64,000 nucleotides of DNA from Agriotes lineatus (Eukaryota > Arthropoda > Insecta > Coleoptera > Elateridae), in the NCBI GenBank assembly GCA_940337035.1, contig CALNHX010001058.1:1-64000 (forward strand), read 5' to 3'. Made by a program: the position numbers and the translations under genes. The notes beneath the pieces were generated by a model. It was not told the origin of the DNA and searched no databases. It saw nothing but the letters and a program-made list of their open reading frames with translations. Positions 14,336 through 28,200 of this stretch are shown here, piece after piece (the first letter of the stretch is position 1; every line of letters starts with the position of its first letter).

Positions 14336-14718
14336 ATACTTTACGGTCAGTTCTTACAAAAACAAAACCGTTCAACGAAGAACAACATTCAAGGAATTGT
14401 ATATATAGTATTCCCTGTGAATGCGGGAAATATTATATCGGTGAAACAACCAGGCCCTTAGCAGTAAGAGTTAAATAACATAAAAATATGTTGAAAACGT
14501 ATCAATTCAATAAGTCTAAGCTGGCAGAACATGCTTGGGATGAAAACCATAAAATACAATGGGACAACACAAAGATCTTGTCTAAAGAATCGATGTCAAC
14601 TAGGCGAAAAATTAAGGAAACGGCATACATTTTACTTAACGAAGAAAAATGCGTGTCGTCTTTCTCAATATTTTTAGACAATAGTTGGCTATCGATTCTT
14701 AAAGATGAGATCAAGTAG
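14320..14718 (+). pseudogene. GIY-YIG endonuclease domain of the Penelope-like element, frameshifted and with an internal stop
   Basis: This is the nuclease part of the same polyprotein, which would cut target DNA to prime reverse transcription. It is read in a different frame from RT; the frames meet near 14,320-14,335, where an ATG overlaps the RT stop. The sequence NCIYSIPCECGKYYIGET (14,395-14,448) supplies the GIY-like IYS, the YIG, and the CX5C pair that in this family forms a CCHH zinc-binding motif with later histidines. The stretch LAEHAWDENH after the stop provides those histidines. A Glu in RRKIKETAYIL is the likely catalytic acid. An in-frame TAA at 14,476-14,478 splits the domain just after RPLAVRVK, and the frame then stays open to TAG at 14,718. 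Identification is strong and the copy is clearly defective. The exact upstream edge is uncertain by a few codons. Confidence 0.9.
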
Positions 14719-14966
14719 GTACAGATATCAACAAACGTCAATGTCAGAAAATTCATTGGAGGTTGGTCGTTTTTTCTTCCAGTGAAAAAAAGATAAGTTC
14801 TTGTTAGTTTTAATTGTTATTCGTTTATAACGAGGGCAGATTGTCCCTCGAAACGTTCGTTGTTAATATTTTCGTTATTTAATATTTCAATTTGCAGAGT
14901 GGCGAAATACCCATATAAGAAAATGAACTATGAATTCACGCCACAAAGAAGTTTCAGAGATTATCC
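14719..14966 (+). other. 3' noncoding tail of the Penelope-like element
   Basis: About 250 bp after the endonuclease stop with no coding potential. It includes a perfect six-base-pair stem (14,831-14,836 with 14,845-14,850) followed by aaacgtt, and ends in a stretch unrelated to the satellite (ccacaaagaagtttcagag). No poly(A) tail or simple repeat marks the end. Satellite resumes directly at 14,967. Confidence 0.75.
14822..14870 (+). ncRNA. Possible degenerate hammerhead ribozyme remnant
   Basis: The stem cgaggg / ccctcg with an eight-base loop (14,837-14,844) is followed directly by gaaac and then acgttcgt. Penelope-like elements are known to carry minimal hammerhead ribozymes in their pseudo-LTRs, in which a stem II hairpin is followed by GAAAC. 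Here the first core box (CUGAUGA in active ribozymes) is not recognisable; the bases in its place are about tttataa. If this is a relic, it is almost certainly inactive. It could also be a chance hairpin. Confidence 0.3.
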
Positions 14967-15018
14967 TATATTTTCTGTAGTTAATATTTACTGAAAAACG
15001 TAATTTTCAAACGTTTTA
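14967..15018 (+). repeat. Right 52-bp flank duplication of the Penelope-like element
   Basis: Identical to 13,074-13,125. After it the monomer continues normally with acgcacattaatagtaaac, so satellite phase is kept apart from the 52-bp overlap. Confidence 0.6.
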
Positions 15019-18000
15019 ACGCACATTAATAGTAAACTATTGAACTTGATTTTTTTGGATGCAGAATAATTTAATATAGCCACTTTATATGGCTAAATAA
15101 GCTCCAAATGCACTCCTACAGCGTTAACAACCTCTGCAATCAATTCTAAGCCGGTTATCGAGCACCTGGTAGTGATGGCACGCTCTGTAGGACTACAATT
15201 ATTATATTTTGATCGACACTAGGTATTACAGTAATTCGAAATATATTTTCTATAGTTACTATTTACTGAAAAACGTGCTTTTCAAACGTTTTAACGCAAC
15301 TTAATACTAAACCATTGAAATTGAATTTTTTGGATGCAGAATAATATAATATAGCAGCTTTATATGGCTAAATCAGCTCCAAATGCATTCCTACAGCGTT
15401 AACAACCTCTGCAATCAATTCTAAGCCGGTTATCGAGCACCTGGTAGTGATGGCACGCTTTGTAGGGCTACAATTATTATATTTTGATAGACACTAGGTA
15501 TTGTAGTAATTCGAAATATATTTTCTGTAGTTAATATTTACTGAAAACGTGCTTTTCAAACGTTTTAACGCACCTTAATACTAAACTATTAAACTTGAAT
15601 TTTTTGGATGCAGAAAAATTTAATATAGCAGCTTTATATGGCTAAATAAGCTCCAAATGCACCCCTACAGCGTTAACAACCTCTGCAATCAATTCTAAGC
15701 CGGTTATTGAGCACCTGGTAGAGATGGTACGCTTTGTAGGGCTACAATTATTATATTTTGATAGACACTAGGTATTGTAGTAATTCGAAATATATTTTCT
15801 GTAGTTAATATTTACTGAAAACGTGCTTTTCAGACGTTTTAACGCACCTTAATACTAAACTATTGAACTTGAATTTTTTGGATGCAGAAAAATTTAATAT
15901 AGCAGCTTTATATGGCTAAATAAGCTCCAAATGCACCCCTACAGCGTTAACAACCTCTGCAATCAATTCTAAGCCGGTTATCGAGCACCTGGTAGTGATG
16001 GCACGCTTTGTAGGGCTACAATTATTATATTTTGATCGATACTAGGTATTATAGTAACTCGAAATATATTTTATGTAGTTACTATTTACTGAAAAACGTG
16101 CTTTTCAAACATTTTAACGCACCTTAATACTAAACCATAACACTTGAATTTTTTGGATGCAGAAAAATTTAATATAGCAGCTTTATATGGCTAAATAAGC
16201 TCCAAATGCACTCCTACAGCTTTAACAACTTCTGCAATCAATTCTAAGCCGGTTATCGAGCACCTGGTAGTGTTGGCACGCTTTGTAGGGCTACAATTAT
16301 TATATTTTGATAGACACTAGGTATTGTAGTAATTCGAAATATATTTTCTGTAGTTAATATTTACTGAAAAACGTAATTTTCAAACGTTTTAACGCACCTT
16401 AATACTAAACTATTAAACTTTATTTTTTTGGATGCAGAAAAATTTAATATAGCCACTTTATATGGCTAAATAAGCTCCAAATGCACTCCTACAGCGTTAA
16501 CAACCTCTGCAATTAATTCTAAGCCGGCTGTTGAGCACCAGGTAGTGATGGCACGCATTGGAGGCCTTCAATTATTATATTTTGACCGGCACTAGGTATT
16601 ATAGTAATTCGAAAAATATTTTCTGTAGATAATATTTACAGAAGAACGTAATTTCCAAACGTTTTAACGCACCTTAATACTAAACCATTAAACTTGGATC
16701 TTTTGGATGCAGAAAAATTTAATATAGCAGCTTTATATGGCTAAATAAGCTCCAAATGCACTCCTACAGCTTTAACAACCTCTGCAATCAATTCTAAGCC
16801 GGTTATCGAGCACCTGGTAGTGATGGCACGCTCTGTAGGACTACAATTATTATATTTTGATCGACACTAGGTATTATAGTAATTCGAAATATATTTTCTG
16901 TAGTTACTATTTACTGAAAAACGTGCTTTTCAAACGTTTTAATGCACCTTAATACTAAACCATTGAAATTGAATTTTTTGGATGCAGAAAAATTTAATAT
17001 AGCAGCTTTATATGGCTAAATAAGTTCCAAACGCACCTCTACAGCGTTAACAACCTCTGCAATCAATTCTAAGCCGGTTATTGAGCACCTGGTAGTGATG
17101 GCACGCTTTGTAGGACTACAATTATTATATTTTGATCGACACTAGGTATTATAGTAATTCGAAATATATTTTCTGTAGTTAATATTTACTGAAAAAGTTG
17201 CTTTTTAAACGTTTTATCGCACCTTAATACTAAACCATTAAACTTGAAGTTTTTGGATGCAGAAAAATTTAAAATAGCAGCTTTATATGGCCAAATAAGC
17301 TCCAAATGCACTCCTACAGCGTTAACAACCTCTGCAATCAATTCTAAGCCGTTTATTGAGCACCTGGTAGTGATGGCACGCTTTGTAGGGCTACAATTAT
17401 TATATTTTGATTGACACTAGATTTGTAGTAATTCGAAATATATTTTCTGTAGTTAATATTTACTGATAAACTTGCTTTTCAGACGTTTTAACGCACCTTA
17501 ATACTAAACTATTGAACTTGAATTTTTTGATGCAGAAAAATTTAAAATAGCAGCTTTATATGGCTAAATAAGTTCCAAATGCACTCCTACAGCGTTAACA
17601 ACCTCTGCAATCAATTCTAAGCCGGTTATAGAGCACCTGGTAGAGATGGTACGCTTTGTAGGGCTACAATTATTATATTTTGACAGACAATAGGTATTGT
17701 AGTAATTCGAAATATATTTACTGTAGTTAATATTTACTGAAAAACGTGCTTTTCAGACGTTTTAACGCACCTTTATAGTAAACTATTAAACTTGAATTTT
17801 TTGGATGCGGAATAATTTAATATAGCAGCTTTATATGGCTAAGTCAGCTCCAAATGCATTCCTATAGCGTTAACAACCTCTGCAATCAATTCTAAGCCGG
17901 TTATCGAGCACCTGGTAGTGATGGCACGCTTTGTAGGGCTACAATTATAATATTTTGATCGATACTAGGTACTATAGTAATTCGAAATATATTTTACGTA

Positions 18001-20189
18001 GTTACTATTTACTGAAAAACGTGCTTTTCAAACGTTTTAACGCACCTTAATACTAAACCATGGAACTTGAATTTTTTGGATGCAGAAAAATTTAATATAG
18101 CAGCTTTATATGGCTAAATAAGCTCCAAATGCACTCTTAAAGCGTTAACAACCTCTGCAATCAATTCTAAGCCGGTTATTGAGAACCTGGTAGTGTTGGC
18201 ACGCTTTGTAGGGCTACAATTATTATATTTTGATCGACACTTAGTATTATAGTAATTCGAAATATATTTTCTGTAGCTACTATTTACTGAAAAACGTCCT
18301 TTTCAAACGTTTTAACGCACCTTAATACTAAACTATTGAACTTGAATTTTTTGGATGCAGAAAAATTTAATATAGCAGCTTTATATGGCTAAATAAGCTC
18401 CAAATGCACCGCTTCAGCGTTACCAACCTCTGCAATCAATTCTAAGCCGGCTATTGAGCACCAGGTAGTGATGGCACGCATTGGAGGCCATCAATTATTA
18501 AATTTTGATAGACACTAGGTATTGTAGTAATTCGAAATATATTTTCTGTAGTTAATATTTACTGAAAAACGTAATTTTCAAACGTTTTAACGCACCTTAA
18601 TAGTAAACTATTGAACTTGATTTTTTTGGATGCAGAAAGATTTAATATAGCGTCTTTATATGGCTAAATAAGTTCCAAATGCACTCCTACAGCTTTAACA
18701 ACCTCTGCAATCAATTATAAGCCGGTTATCGAGCACCTGGTAGTGATGGCACGCTCTGTAGGAATACAATTATTATATTTTGATCGGCACTAGGTATTAT
18801 AGTAATTCGAAAAATATTTTCTGTAGTTAATATTTACTGAAAAACGTAATTTTCAAACGTTTTAACGCACCTTAATACTAAACCATCAAACTTGAATTTT
18901 TTGGATGCAGAAAAATTTAAAATATCAGCTTTATATGGCTAAATAAGCTCCAAATGCACTCCTACAACGTTAACAATCTCTGCAATCAATTCTAAGCCGT
19001 TTATTGAGCACCTGGTAGTGATGGCACGCGTTGTAGGGCTACAATTATTATATTTTGATTGACAACTAGATATTGTAGTAATTCGAAATATATTTTCTGT
19101 AGTTAATATTTACTGAAAAACGTGCTTTTCAGACGTTTTAACGCACCTTAATAGTAAAGTATTGAACTTGAATCTTTTGGATGCAGAATAATTTAATATA
19201 GCAGCTTTGTATGGCTAAATAAGTTCCAAATGCACTGCTACAGCGTTAACAACCTCTGCAATCAATTCTAAGCCGGTTATTGAGCACCTGGTAGAGATGG
19301 TACGCTTTGTAGGGCTACAATTAATATATTTTGATAGACACTAGGTATTGTAGTAATTCGAAATATATTTTCTGTAGTTAATATTTACTGAAAAACGTGC
19401 TTTTCAGACGTTTTAACGCACCTTAATAGTAAAGTATTGAACTTGAATCTTTTGGATGCAGAATAATTTAATATAGCAGCTTTATATGGTTAAATCAGCT
19501 CCAAATGCACTCCTACAGCGTTAACAACCTCTGCAATCAATTCTAAGCCGGTTATCGAGCACCTGGTAGTGATGGCACGCTTTGTAGGGCTACAATTATT
19601 ATATTTTGATCGATACTAGGTATTATAGTAATTCGAAATATATTTTATGTAGTTACTATTTACTGAAAAACGTGCTTTTCAAACGTTTTAACGCACCTTA
19701 ATACTAAACCATGGAACTTGAATTTTTTGGATGCAGAAAAATTTAATATAGCAGCTTTATATGGCTAAATAAGCTCCAAATGCACTCCTACAGCTTTAAC
19801 AACCTCTGCAATCAATTCTAAGCCGGTTATCGAGCACCTGGTAGTGTTGGCACGCTTTGTAGGGCTACAATTATTATATTTTGATAGACACTAGGTATTG
19901 TAGTAATTCGAAATATATTTTCTGTAGTTAATATTTACTGAAAAACGTGCTTTACAGACGTTTTAACGACCTTAATACTAAACTATTGAACTTGAATTTA
20001 TTGGATGCAGAAAAATTTAATATAGCCAATTTAATGGCTAAATAAGCTCCAAATGCACTCCTACAGCTTTAACAACCTCTGTAATCAATTCTAAGCCGGT
20101 TATTGAGCACCTGGTAGTAATGGCACGCTCTGTAGGACTACAATTATTATATTTTGATCGACACTAGGTATTATAGTAATTCGAAATAT

Positions 20190-20230
20190 ATTTTCTGTAG
20201 TTACTATTGAGCACCAGGTAGTGATGGCAC
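20190..20230 (+). repeat. Monomer deletion junction with microhomology, copy 1
   Basis: gtagttactatt runs straight into gagcaccaggtag, skipping about 171 bp of the expected monomer path. The pentamer ctatt occurs on both sides of the normal sequence and is kept once, which suggests slippage or microhomology-mediated deletion. The same junction recurs at 25,230-25,270, exactly 5,040 bp away. Confidence 0.75.
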
Positions 20231-23200
20231 GCATTGGAGGCCTTTAATTATTATATTTTGATCGGCACTAGGTATTATAGTAATTCGAAAAATATTTTCT
20301 GTAGTTAATATTTACTGAAGAACGTAATTTTCAAACGTTTTAACGCACCTTAATACTAAACCATTAAACTGGGATTTTTTGGATGCAGAAAAATTTAACA
20401 TAGCAGCTTTATATGGCTAAATCAGCTCCAAATGCATTCCTACAGCTTTAACAACCTCTGCAATCAATTCTAAGCCGGTTACCGAGCACCTGGTAGTGTT
20501 GGCACGCTTTGTAGGGCTACAATTATTATATTTTGATAGACACTAGGTATTGTAGTAATTCGAAATATATTTTCTGTAGTAAATATTTACTGAAAAACGT
20601 AATTTTCAAACGTTTTAACGCACCTTAATACTAAACTATTAAACTTGTTTTTTTTTGGATGCAGAAAAATTTAATATAGCAGCTTTATATGGCTAAATAA
20701 GCTCCAAATGCACTCCTGCAGCGTTAACAACCTCTGCAATCAATTCTAAGCCGGTTATTGAGCACCTGGTAGAGATGGTACGCTTTGTAGGGCTAGAATT
20801 ATTATATTTTGATAGACACTAGGTATTGTAGTAATTCGAAATATATTTTCTGTAGTTAATATTTACTGAAAAACGTGCTTTTCAGACGTTTTAACGCACC
20901 TTAATACTAAACTATTGCACTTGAATTTTTTGGATGCAGAATAATTTAATATAGCAGCTTTATATAGCTAAATCAGCTCCAAATGCACTCCTACAGCGTT
21001 AACAACCTCTGCAATCAATTCTAAGCCGGTTATCGAGCACCTGGTAGTGATGGCACGCTCTGTAGGACTACAATTATTATATTTTGATCGACACTAGGTA
21101 TTACAGTAATTCGAAATATATTTTCTATAGTTACTATTTACTGAAAAACGTGCTTTTCAAACGTTTTAACGCAACTTAATACTAAACCATTGAAATTGAA
21201 TTTTTTGGATGCAGAATAATATAATATAGCAGCTTTATATGGCTAAATCAGCTCCAAATGCATTCCTACAGCGTTAACAACCTCTGCAATCAATTCTAAG
21301 CCGGTTATCGAGCACCTGGTAGTGATGGCACGCTTTGTAGGGCTACAATTATTATATTTTGATAGACACTAGGTATTGTAGTAATTCGAAATATATTTTC
21401 TGTAGTTAATATTTACTGAAAACGTGCTTTTCAAACGTTTTAACGCACCTTAATACTAAACTATTAAACTTGAATTTTTTGGATGCAGAAAAATTTAATA
21501 TAGCAGCTTTATATGGCTAAATAAGCTCCAAATGCACCCCTACAGCGTTAACAACCTCTGCAATCAATTCTAAGCCGGTTATTGAGCACCTGGTAGAGAT
21601 GGTACGCTTTGTAGGGCTACAATTATTATATTTTGATAGACACTAGGTATTGTAGTAATTCGAAATATATTTTCTGTAGTTAATATTTACTGAAAACGTG
21701 CTTTTCAGACGTTTTAACGCACCTTAATACTAAACTATTGAACTTGAATTTTTTGGATGCAGAAAAATTTAATATAGCAGCTTTATATGGCTAAATAAGC
21801 TCCAAATGCACCCCTACAGCGTTAACAACCTCTGCAATCAATTCTAAGCCGGTTATCGAGCACCTGGTAGTGATGGCACGCTTTGTAGGGCTACAATTAT
21901 TATATTTTGATCGATACTAGGTATTATAGTAACTCGAAATATATTTTATGTAGTTACTATTTACTGAAAAACGTGCTTTTCAAACGTTTTAACGCACCTT
22001 AATACTAAACCATAACACTTGAATTTTTTGGATGCAGAAAAATTTAATATAGCAGCTTTATATGGCTAAATAAGCTCCAAATGCACTCCTACAGCTTTAA
22101 CAACTTCTGCAATCAATTCTAAGCCGGTTATCGAGCTCCTGGTAGTGTTGGCACGCTTTGTAGGGCTACAATTATTATATTTTGATAGACACTAGGTATT
22201 GTAGTAATTCGAAATATATTTTCTGTAGTTAATATTTACTGAAAAACGTAATTTTCAAACGTTTTAACTCACCTTAATACTAAACTATTAAACTTTATTT
22301 TTTTGGATGCAGAAAAACTTAATATAGCCACTTTATATGGCTAAATAAGCTCCAAATGCACTCCTACAGCGTTAACAACCTCTGCAATTAATTCTAAGCC
22401 GGCTGTTGAGCACCAGGTAGTGATGGCACGCATTGGAGGCCTTCAATTATTATATTTTGACCGGCACTAGGTATTATAGTAATTCGAAAAATATTTTCTG
22501 TAGATAATATTTACTGAAGAACGTAATTTCCAAACGTTTTAACGCACCTTAATACTAAATCATTAAACTTGGATCTTTTGGATGCAGAAAAATTTAATAT
22601 AGCAGCTTTATATGGCTAAATAAGCTCCAAATGCACTCCTACAGCTTTAACAACATCTGCAATCAATTCTAAGCCGGTTATCGAGCACCTGGTAGTGATG
22701 GCACGCTCTGTAGGACTACAATTATTATATTTTGATCGACACTAGGTATTATAGTAATTCGAAATATATTTTCTGTAGTTACTATTTACTGAAAAACGTG
22801 CTTTTCAAACGTTTTAACGCACCTTAATACTAAACCATTGAAATTGAATTTTTTGGATGCAGAAAAATTTAATTAAGCAGCTTTATATGGCTAAATAAGT
22901 TCCAAACGCACCTCTACAGCGTTAACAACCTCTGCAATCAATTCTAAGCCGGTTATTGAGCACCTGGTAGTGATGGCACGCTTTGTAGGACTACAATTAT
23001 TATATTTTGATCGACACTAGGTATTATAGTAATTCGAAATATATTTTCTGTAGTTAATATTTACTGAAAAAGTTGCTTTTTAAAGGTTTTATCGCACCTT
23101 AATACTAAACCATTAAACTTGAAGTTTTTGGATGCAGAAAAATTTAAAATAGCAGCTTTATATGGCCAAATAAGCTCCAAATGCACTCCTACAGCGTTAA

Positions 23201-25229
23201 CAACCTCTGCAATCAATTCTAAGCCGTTTATTGAGCACCTGGTAGTGATGGCACGCTTTGTAGGGCTACAATTATTATATTTTGATTGACACTAGATTTG
23301 TAGTAATTCGAAATATATTTTCTGTAGTTAATATTTACTGATAAGCGTGCTTTTCAGACGTTTTAACGCACCTTAATACTAAACTATTGAACTTGAATTT
23401 TTTGATGCAGAAAAATTTAATATAGCAGCTTTATATGGCTAAATAAGTTCCAAATGCACTCCTACAGCGTTAGCAACCTCTGCAATCAATTCTAAGCCGG
23501 CTATTGAGCACCAGGTAGTGATGGCACGCATTGGAGGCCATCAATTATTAAATTTTGATAGACACTAGGTATTGTAGTAATTCGAAATATATTTTCTGTA
23601 GTTAATATTTACTGAAAAACGTAATTTTCAAACGTTTTAACGCACCTTAATAGTAAACTATTGAACTTGATTTTTTTGGATGCAGAAAGATTTAATATAG
23701 CGTCTTTATATGGCTAAATAAGTTCCAAATGCACTCCTACAGCTTTAACAACCTCTGCAATCAATTATAAGCCGACTATCGAGCACCTGGTAGTGATGGC
23801 ACGCTCTGTAGGAATACAATTATTATATTTTGATCGGCACTAGGTATTATAGTAATTCGAAAAATATTTTCTGTAGTTAATATTTACTGAAAAACGTAAT
23901 TTTCAAACGTTTTAACGCACCTTAATACTAAACCATCAAACTTGAATTTTTTGGATGCAGAAAAATTTAAAATATCAGCTTTATATGGCTAAATAAGTTC
24001 CAAACGCACCTCTACAGCGTTAACAACCTCTGCAATCAATTCTAAGCCGGTTATTGAGCACCTGGTAGTGATGGCACGCGTTGTAGGGCTACAATTATTA
24101 TATTTTGATTGACAACTAGATATTGTAGTAATTCGAAATATATTTTCTGTAGTTAATATTTACTGAAAAACGTGCTTTTCAGACGTTTTAACGCACCTTA
24201 ATACTAAACTATTGAACTTGAATTTTTTGGATGCAGAAAAATTTAATATAGCAGCTAAATAAGCTCCAAATGGACTCCTACAGCGTTAACAACCTCTGCA
24301 ATCAATTCTAAGCCGGTTATTGAGCACCTGGTAGAGATGGTACGCTTTGTAGGGCTACAATTAATATATTTTGATAGACACTAGGTATTGTAGTAATTCG
24401 AAATATATTTTCTGTAGTTAATATTTACTGAAAAACGTGCTTTTCAGACGTTTTAACGCACCTTAATAGTAAAGTATTGAACTTGAATCTTTTGGATGCA
24501 GAATAATTTAATATAGCAGCTTTATATGGTTAAATCAGCTCCAAATGCACTCCTACAGCGTTAACAACCTCTGCAATCAATTCTAAGCCGGTTATCGAGC
24601 ACCTGGTAGTGATGGCACGCTTTGTAGGGCTACAATTATTATATTTTGATAGACACTAGGTATTGTAGTAATTCGAAATATATTTTATGTAGTTACTATT
24701 TACTGAAAAACGTGCTTTTCAAACGTTTTAACGCACCTTAATACTAAACCATGGAACTTGAATTTTTTGGATGCAGAAAAATTTAATATAGCAGCTTTAT
24801 ATGGCTAAATAAGCTCCAAATGCACTCCTACAGCTTTAACAACCTCTGCAATCAATTCTAAGCCGGTTATCGAGCACCTGGTAGTGTTGGCACGCTTTGT
24901 AGGGCTACAATTATTATATTTTGATAGACACTAGGTATTGTAGTAATTCGAAATATATTTTCTGTAGTTAATATTTACTGAAAAACGTGCTTTACAGACG
25001 TTTTAACGACCTTCATACTAAACTATTGAACTTGAATTTATTGGATGCAGAAAAATTTAATATAGCCAATTTAATGGCTAAATAAGCTCCAAATGCACTC
25101 CTACAGCTTTAAAAACCTCTGTAATCAATTCTAAGCCGGTTATTGAGCACCTGGTAGTAATGGCACGCTCTGTAGGACTACAATTATTATATTTTGATCG
25201 ACACTAGGTATTATAGTAATTCGAAATAT

Positions 25230-25270
25230 ATTTTCTGTAGTTACTATTGAGCACCAGGTAGTGATGGCAC
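25230..25270 (+). repeat. Monomer deletion junction with microhomology, copy 2
   Basis: Same ctatt junction as at 20,206, carried along by duplication of the large higher-order unit. The third copy of the unit does not contain it; there the array continues with full monomers near 31,900. Confidence 0.75.
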
Positions 25271-28200
25271 GCATTGGAGGCCTTTAATTATTATATTTTG
25301 ATCGGCACTAGGTATTATAGTAATTCGAAAAATATTTTCTGTAGTTAATATTTACTGAAGAACGTAATTTTCAAACGTTTTAACGCACCTTAATACTAAA
25401 CCATTAAACTGGGATTTTTTGGATGCAGAAAAATTTAACATAGCAGCTTTATATGGCTAAATCAGCTCCAAATGCATTCCTACAGCTTTAACAACCTCTG
25501 CAATCAATTCTAAGCCGGTTACCGAGCACCTGGTAGTGTTGGCACGCTTTGTAGGGCTACAATTATTATATTTTGATAGACACTAGGTATTGTAGTAATT
25601 CGAAATATATTTTCTGTAGTTACTATTTACTGAAAAACGTGCTTTTCAAACGATTTAACGCAACTTAATGCTAAACCATTGAAATTGAATTTTTGGGATG
25701 CAGAAAAATTTAATATAGCAGCTTTATATGGCTAAATAAGCTCCAAATGCACCCCTACAGCGTTAACAACCTCTGCAATCAATTCTAAGCCGGCTATTGA
25801 GCACCAGGTAATGATGGCACGCATTGGAGGCCTTCAATTATTATATTTTGATCGGCACTAGGTATTATAGTAATTCGAAAAATATTTTCTATAGTTAATA
25901 TTTACTGAAGAACGTAATTTCCAAACGTTTTAACGCACCTTAATACTAAACCATTAAACTTGTATTTTTTGGATGCAGAAAAATTGAATATAGCAGCTTT
26001 ATATGGCTAAAAAGCTCCAAATGCACTCCTACAGCTTTAACAACCTCTGCAATCAATTCTAAGCCGGTTATTGAGCGCCTGGTAGTGATGGCACGCTTTG
26101 TAGGACTACAATTAATATATTTTGATCGCCACTAGGTATTATAGTAATTCGAAATATACTTTCTGTAGTTAATATTTACTGAAAAACGTGATTTTCAAAC
26201 GTTTTAACGCACCTTAATACTAAACCATTGAAATTGAATTTTTTGGATGCAGAAAAATTTAATATAGCAGCTTTATATGACTCAATAAGCTCCAAATGAA
26301 CCCCTACAACGTTAACAACCTCTGCAATCAATTCTAAGCCGGTTATTGAGCGCCTGGTAGTGATGGCACGCTTTGTAGGACTACAATTAATATATTTTGA
26401 TCGACACTAGGTATTATAGTAATTCGAAATATATTTTCTGTAGTTAATATTTACTGAAAAAGTTGCTTTTCAAACGTTTTATCGCACCTTAATACTAAAC
26501 TATGGAACTTGAATTTTTTGGATGCAGAAAAATTTAATATAGCAGCTTTGTATATCTAAATAAGCTCCAAATGCACTCCTACAGCTTTAACAACCTCTGC
26601 AATCAATTCTAAGCCGGTTATCGAGCACCTGGTAGTGTTGGCACGCTTTGTAGGGCAACAATTATTATATTTTGATAGACACTAGGTATTGTAGTAATTC
26701 GAAATATATTTTCTGTAGTAAATATTTACTGAAAAACGTAATTTTCAAACGTTTTAACGCACCTTAATACTAAACTATTAAACTTGTTTTTTTTTGGATG
26801 CAGAAAAATTTAATATAGCAGCTTTATATGGCTAAATAAGCTCCAAATGCACTCCTGCAGCGTTAACAACCTCTGCAATCAATTCTAAGCCGGTTATTGA
26901 GCACCTGGTAGAGATGGTACGCTTTGTAGGGCTAGAATTATTATATTTTGATAGACACTAGGTATTGTAGTAATTCGAAATATATTTTCTGTAGTTAATA
27001 TTTACTGAAAAACGTGCTTTTCAAACGTTTTAACGCAACTTAATACTAAACCATTGAAATTGAATTTTTTGGATGCAGAATAATATAATATAGCAGCTTT
27101 ATATGGCTAAATCAGCTCCAAATGCATTCCTACAGCGTTAACAACCTCTGCAATCAATTCTAAGCCGGTTATCGAGCACCTGGTAGTGATGGCACGCTTT
27201 GTAGGGCTACAATTATTATATTTTGATAGACACTAGGTATTGTAGTAATTCGAAATATATTTTCTGTAGTTAATATTTACTGAAAACGTGCTTTTCAAAC
27301 GTTTTAACGCACCTTAATACTAAACTATTAAACTTGAATTTTTTGGATGCAGAAAAATTTAATATAGCAGCTTTATATGGCTAAATAAGCTCCAAATGCA
27401 CCCCTACAGCGTTAACAACCTCTGCAATCAATTCTAAGCCGGTTATTGAGCACCTGGTAGAGATGGTACGCTTTGTAGGGCTACAATTATTATATTTTGA
27501 TAGACACTAGGTATTGTAGTAATTCGAAATATATTTTCTGTAGTTAATATTTACTGAAAACGTGCTTTTCAGACGTTTTAACGCACCTTAATACTAAACT
27601 ATTGAACTTGAATTTTTTGGATGCAGAAAAATTTAATATAGCAGCTTTATATGGCTAAATAAGCTCCAAATGCACCCCTACAGCGTTAACAACCTCTGCA
27701 ATCAATTCTAAGCCGGTTATCGAGCACCTGGTAGTGATGGCACGCTTTGTAGGGCTACAATTATTATATTTTGATCGATACTAGGTATTATAGTACCTCG
27801 AAATATATTTTATGTAGTTACTATTTACTGAAAAACGTGCTTTTCAAACGTTTTAACGCACCTTAATACTAAACCATAACACTTGAATTTTTTGGATGCA
27901 GAAAAATTTAATATAGCAGCTTTATATGGCTAAATAAGCTCCAAATGCACTCCTACAGCTTTAACAACTTCTGCAATCAATTCTAAGCCGGTTATCGAGC
28001 ACCTGGTAGTGTTGGCACGCTTTGTAGGGCTACAATTATTATATTTTGATAGACACTAGGTATTGTAGTAATTCGAAATATATTTTCTGTAGTTAATATT
28101 TACTGAAAAACGTAATTTTCAAACGTTTTAACTCACCTTAATACTAAACTATTAAACTTTATTTTTTTGGATGCAGAAAAATTTAATATAGCCACTTTAT

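Larger units (their letters stand above)
13126..14966 (+). mobile_element. Penelope-like retroelement, 5'-truncated, non-autonomous
   Basis: The only insertion seen within the left satellite arm. It carries an RT domain followed by a GIY-YIG endonuclease, the order that defines endonuclease-bearing Penelope-like elements. The element starts abruptly inside the RT-bearing open frame, so the upstream coding region and any 5' pseudo-LTR are missing. It ends with about 250 bp of noncoding sequence that resembles a 3' pseudo-LTR remnant. A frame change near the end of RT and a stop inside the endonuclease make it non-autonomous. Compared with typical elements of this group (several kb), 1.84 kb is a fragment. 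Confidence 0.93.

Noticed and set aside
14502..14756. 84-codon minus-strand frame over the endonuclease
   Set aside because: Shadow of the GIY-YIG frame.
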